A stretch of DNA of 9,521 bases from an uncultured Pseudomonadota bacterium (lineage in GTDB: Bacteria; Pseudomonadota; Gammaproteobacteria; Burkholderiales; SG8-39), in assembly GCA_903864555.1 (NCBI GenBank), contig CAIPGJ010001116.1, forward strand, positions 1 through 9,521. Reading direction: 5' to 3'. A model generated the notes under the pieces. It was not told the origin of the DNA, made no database searches, and saw only the letters and a list, made by a program, of their open reading frames with translations. Each line of letters opens with the position of its first letter. The stretch's first letter is position 1. The position numbers were made by a program, and so were the translations under genes. This document shows positions 6,508 to 9,521 of this stretch, one piece after another.

Positions 6508-6695
6508 ACTATCAGGCGATCAGCCAGCCATGCCGCCCGGCCTTCTTTGAGTGTCATAGTTACGACTTTAATCATTTATGTCATTTTTTAGACAAATGGC
6601 ATCATCCGCTGGGCTGTCTTGCTGCCCCACCCAAGCTTCCTGGCCCCTTTTCGGGGACGAGGACGTGACTGCCCCGGAATCCGGCGGGGAACCCC

Positions 6696-6721
6696 AAAAA
6701 AAAGGGCGCCCGCAGGCGCCC
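6696..6721 (-). terminator. Rho-independent terminator of paralogue B
   Basis: On the minus strand GGGCGCC, loop TGCG, GGCGCCC, then eight T residues: a textbook 7-bp GC stem with T-run. It starts 55 bases after the stop codon of the gene at 6777. It should end transcription of paralogue B and separate it from paralogue A. Confidence 0.93.
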
Positions 6722-6734
6722 CTCCAGAGCTTTT

Positions 6735-6766
6735 GCCGTGCCGGCTGCCAAGGCAACCGGCACGGC
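6735..6766 (-). repeat. Perfect 10-bp inverted repeat with nested hairpin, just after the stop of paralogue B
   Basis: GCCGTGCCGG (6735-6744) and CCGGCACGGC (6757-6766) are perfectly complementary, and the 12-base loop contains a nested GCC/GGC. It lies 10 bases beyond the stop codon of paralogue B and just upstream of the T-run terminator, with no T-run of its own on the minus strand. It may be a 3' stability hairpin or the first half of a double terminator; a plus-strand role is not supported. Confidence 0.75.
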
Positions 6767-6776
6767 TAGCCAAGGA

Positions 6777-9386
6777 CTACCGGGTCACTGCCGGTGCGAA
6801 CTGCACGCACCCGCCAAAGGGCGACCAGGCCACCAGCGCCAGGGGCGTGGGCGCACCGACCGGCAGGATCACCGTGCCCATGTCCCATCCACCCACCCCG
6901 TTGACCGGCGGCGTGGTGCCAAAGCGCGGCAGCGTCGCGGCCACCGGCTGGTTGTTGGCACCCGGTGCACAGGCATCGGCCACACCCGTGGCATTGCTCA
7001 CCGTGATCACCTGGGCGGCGCGGATCGAGCTGGTACCGCTGGCGGTCAATGCCCGGGTACCGGTCCGGTAACGCGCATTGCCCACCGTCAGCGTCTCATT
7101 GCCCTGCACCGCGATCACCACCGTGCCCGGCGCTGCCAGCTGGCCGTTGTTGTCGGTCCACTGGTAGTTCAGGGTGTAGTTGCCCGCCGTCGGCGTGAAG
7201 AACTCCAGCTGCCCGGTGAGGGGCGAGAAGGCTGCTGCCGTGCCTGCCGGAGCCGGCTCCAGATTGGCGCCCGCCTGCAGGAAGGGCCCGCTCACCACCA
7301 CCGCGCTGCCCGGACGGATCCCGTTGGGGATGATGTCATTGCGCAGCACATTGGTGGACAGGGTGCGGTTGATCACCGCATTGAGGCCGGTGTCATCGAT
7401 GGCCTGGGACACACCGTTGCCGATGTTCACCGTCAGCTTGCCGCGGGCCACACCTGCAGGCAGCGTGCCCACCTGGTACCAGGCAGAGACCGGCCCCAGC
7501 TTGTTCAGCACCGGGGTGAAATTGACTGTGCGGTTGGCACCGACCGTGAAGGTACCGGATCCGGTGATGGTCGCCGTGGTGGCGCAGGTTCCGCCCGTCG
7601 CGGCGGTGCAGAGGGTCAGTGCACCGGTGGGCGCGTAGCCGACGTCATTCTCCAGCACATTGATGCCCAGCAGCGGCAGATTCATCGCCGTGGAGACCAC
7701 GTCATCCTGCAGCACGACCGTGCTCACGCTGGCGCCGGCATAACGCACCGGACGCGAATCGGAACCACCGAGGCTGGAGCTCACCTTCACCACATTGGGC
7801 GGAACAGCCACATTGGCAATGACGACTTCGAAGCTGGCAGCCTTGGAGGTCCAGCCAGTCGGCGTCTTCATCTCGAAGGTCGAGGCCGGCAGCAGCACCT
7901 TGGTCACCGGGTTTATGGTGGGCAGGCCCAAGCTGTCCAGCGTGAGGCAGGGAACTGCGCAGGCACCCGCCGTGGTGTTGGCACGCAGGTAGCCGCCGGA
8001 GGTGGCCTTCACCGTCAGCGTCTTCAACGTGGCGTTGTAATCCACTGCCGTGATCGCCACATCGTCGACCAGCTTCACGTCCTGCACGGAGGGAGGAGCA
8101 TCGGTCAGGGTGCGAATGCGCGCATGATCCACCGCAGGCGAAGTCTGGGTAACGCCGCCGACGACGTTCACCGGTTGTGTCTGGCCGCCGAAGAAGTTGG
8201 AACGCGGCGTGGGCACGACCTGGTTGGGGTCGGGTTGCACGGTGACCTGGTCGCCGATGGCAAAGCGGTCCATGCCGATTTCGCCGCGGAAATTGGCCGG
8301 GTTGGCCGGATCGCCCTGGAACAGGTTCATGCCCAGAGCCGGAACCGGGCGACCGGCTTCCTGAAAGCCATGGGCCCAGCCGCCGATGCGGAAGGAAGGC
8401 GTCGTGTCCGGCGCCACCAGGCGATAGGTGGCACGCTCGACCACGGTGCGCGAAGGCAGCGGGCCATCCACCACCCGGCCCATCAGGGCCATGGTCTCGG
8501 TGACCACCGCCTCCTGGCCGCCATTGGCTGCGCAATCGCCTGTCACCAGGCCGGGGCCGATCACTGCGACATAGTTGGTGAACTGCTGCGCCTTCACGCT
8601 GGCGGGCACGCCGAAAGCGTTGACTTGCGGGTTGGCGACATTGGTGCTGGCCAGCCGGTTGGGAATGGGGCTGCCGGTGGTCCTCACCTGGTCGGCATTG
8701 TTGGAAATGTAGCGCTTGGCATCCGGGCCGGTGACAAACGGCGCGGGGGCGCCGCCGGAGGCATCCGAGGGACGCAGGAAAGGCCCGATGGACGAACCCA
8801 GGGCACCGGTGAAATCACCGGGAGCGCCGATACCGAAGTCGTCCGTTTCGAAAATACGCTGGCCTGCCACCCCCTGGAAGGTCTGCGGTTCCTTGTAGGG
8901 CGTGTAGAAGGTGTAGGACCCGTTGCAGGGCGGGCTGATGAGCAGTGCGCGCCAGCGGCCGAAGCTGATCTGGTCGGGGTTGCGCGGGACTTCCGCGGTG
9001 AAGGTGGATTCCAGTCCGAGGATGAGGTTGACGTTGTTGGCCACCGGAACCGTGGTGCCTGTCTTGGCATCGAAACCCATGGAATTGAAGCGTGCATTGC
9101 CAGCCCACCAGAAGTGTTCCACAGCCCAGTTGGCCGGGAAGGCTTCCGGAGCCGGACCGGGCACGTCACCCGGCAGCAGCAGGCACCACCCACCAGCCAG
9201 CACCGCATCGCTTTTCACATCGCACAATTCCAGCGCCAGACCGTTGCGGTCCTCATACCACGCCGGAAAGCCGTTGGCCGGATTCACCGGGCCCACGCGC
9301 TGCAGCACGGCCTGCGCCGAGCTGGCCAGCATCATGGCCGCCAGGCCTGCTGCCACAGCCTTTTTCAAAATGTGGTTCTGCTTCAT
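6777..9386 (-). CDS. Large exported protein of unknown function with Ig/cadherin-like repeats (paralogue B)
   Basis: An 869-residue tandem paralogue of the preceding protein, alignable over its full length. The signal peptide is MKQNHILKKA followed by a hydrophobic core and SAQA|VLQ, cleaved after about residue 26. The N-terminal domain repeats the landmarks of paralogue A (NGFPAWYEDRNGLALELCDV, GGWCLLLPGDVP, EHFWWAGN, DDFGIGAPGDFTGAL). Two Ig/cadherin-like repeats carry INVLENDV and TNVLRNDI, and the C-terminus ends FGGCVQFAPAVTR. All ten cysteines of paralogue A are kept (55, 68, 154, 285, 476, 480, 593, 601, 806, 860). Differences are small loop insertions, for example a longer segment after RLAST and NNQPVA near the C-terminal cysteine. 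Start: ATG 9386 matches the paralogue start (MKxxH) and lies 10 bases from an AAGGGG; ATG 9392 would add two residues, and the open frame to 9440 is not preferred. It is terminated by a strong hairpin at 6696-6721. Function is unknown; no catalytic motif seen. Confidence 0.9.
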   Translation of the reverse strand: MKQNHILKKAVAAGLAAMMLASSAQAVLQRVGPVNPANGFPAWYEDRNGLALELCDVKSDAVLAGGWCLLLPGDVPGPAPEAFPANWAVEHFWWAGNARFNSMGFDAKTGTTVPVANNVNLILGLESTFTAEVPRNPDQISFGRWRALLISPPCNGSYTFYTPYKEPQTFQGVAGQRIFETDDFGIGAPGDFTGALGSSIGPFLRPSDASGGAPAPFVTGPDAKRYISNNADQVRTTGSPIPNRLASTNVANPQVNAFGVPASVKAQQFTNYVAVIGPGLVTGDCAANGGQEAVVTETMALMGRVVDGPLPSRTVVERATYRLVAPDTTPSFRIGGWAHGFQEAGRPVPALGMNLFQGDPANPANFRGEIGMDRFAIGDQVTVQPDPNQVVPTPRSNFFGGQTQPVNVVGGVTQTSPAVDHARIRTLTDAPPSVQDVKLVDDVAITAVDYNATLKTLTVKATSGGYLRANTTAGACAVPCLTLDSLGLPTINPVTKVLLPASTFEMKTPTGWTSKAASFEVVIANVAVPPNVVKVSSSLGGSDSRPVRYAGASVSTVVLQDDVVSTAMNLPLLGINVLENDVGYAPTGALTLCTAATGGTCATTATITGSGTFTVGANRTVNFTPVLNKLGPVSAWYQVGTLPAGVARGKLTVNIGNGVSQAIDDTGLNAVINRTLSTNVLRNDIIPNGIRPGSAVVVSGPFLQAGANLEPAPAGTAAAFSPLTGQLEFFTPTAGNYTLNYQWTDNNGQLAAPGTVVIAVQGNETLTVGNARYRTGTRALTASGTSSIRAAQVITVSNATGVADACAPGANNQPVAATLPRFGTTPPVNGVGGWDMGTVILPVGAPTPLALVAWSPFGGCVQFAPAVTR

Positions 9387-9396
9387 GATCATGAAA

Positions 9397-9402
9397 CCCC
9401 TT
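9397..9402 (-). promoter_or_regulatory. Ribosome binding site of paralogue B
   Basis: AAGGGG on the minus strand, 10 bases before ATG 9386 and 4 bases before ATG 9392. It excludes the longer frame opening at 9440 as the main start, and the spacing slightly favours 9386. The remaining upstream bases to the window edge (to 9521) show no promoter I could support. Confidence 0.6.
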
Positions 9403-9521
9403 TTAGGTTTATTGAAAAAACAAACGCTCTGGTTCACCACCCGCCGCGTGCTACCACCGCGAAACGGGCACTCACTTCGTTCACTCCATCAAGTCCTGGC
9501 CTCTTGCAGCCTCCGCTCTCA

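Larger units (their letters stand above)
6388..6776. other. Intergenic region between the two paralogues
   Basis: A 389-base spacer with no convincing gene. On the minus strand it reads, in order: a long stem-loop, a rho-independent terminator, a mixed-composition stretch, a strongly AT-rich island (about 6480-6600, then 6461-6495), and the 5' leader of paralogue A. Short open frames here overlap the terminator, have atypical composition and are not credible genes. The upstream region of paralogue A shows no obvious copy of the region upstream of paralogue B, so the duplication seems confined to the coding part or the flanks have diverged. Confidence 0.7.

Noticed and set aside
6619..7071. 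Plus-strand 150-codon frame starting in the spacer between the paralogues
   Set aside because: It runs through the terminator hairpins and then antisense to the conserved C-terminus of paralogue B; it has no domain.
1..9521. CRISPR array, tRNA, rRNA, insertion sequence or prophage genes
   Set aside because: No repeat-spacer pattern, no tRNA-like cloverleaf, no transposase or integrase motif and no terminal inverted repeats were seen on either strand.

Overview
The window looks like chromosomal DNA from a GC-rich Gram-negative bacterium, most likely a betaproteobacterium. This is inferred from three things: a secretin fused to a cohesin-like domain and followed by pseudopilin genes, high-GC codon use, and Sec signal peptides. 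No 16S or other taxonomic marker is present, so the organism cannot be named.

Bases 1-2966 (+ strand) are the 3' end of a type II secretion (T2SS)-like operon. The C-terminal part of a secretin (GspD family) carries a Pro/Ala linker and a C-terminal cohesin-type domain. Three tightly packed genes follow, each encoding a protein with a type IV prepilin-like N-terminus. They are joined by a 1-base overlap, a 4-base gap and a 14-base overlap, so they are probably co-transcribed and translationally coupled. The first two are GspG-like with Glu at +5. The third has Gly at +5 and a Pro-rich tail. The second has an in-frame 9-bp tandem repeat in its leader.

Bases 3096-3548 (- strand) encode a compact, stand-alone BLUF blue-light photoreceptor. 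It converges on the secretion operon across a 129-bp gap. The Tyr, Asn, Gln, Trp and Met positions of the flavin pocket are all present with AppA-like spacing.

Bases 3823-9386 (- strand) are filled by two large tandem paralogues of 854 and about 869 residues. Both have Sec signal peptides, a shared N-terminal domain of unrecognised function, a middle beta-rich region, two Ig/cadherin-like repeats and ten conserved cysteines. I do not recognise an enzyme in them. They look like exported, disulfide-stabilised structural or adhesive proteins. The gap between them holds a strong rho-independent terminator for the upstream copy, a second long perfect stem-loop, and an AT-rich promoter-like island with an inverted repeat for the downstream copy.

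Taken together, the window joins a cell-envelope secretion or pseudopilus machine, a light sensor and two paralogous exported proteins. That the two paralogues are substrates of the neighbouring T2SS-like machine, or that light affects any of this, is inference from proximity only.
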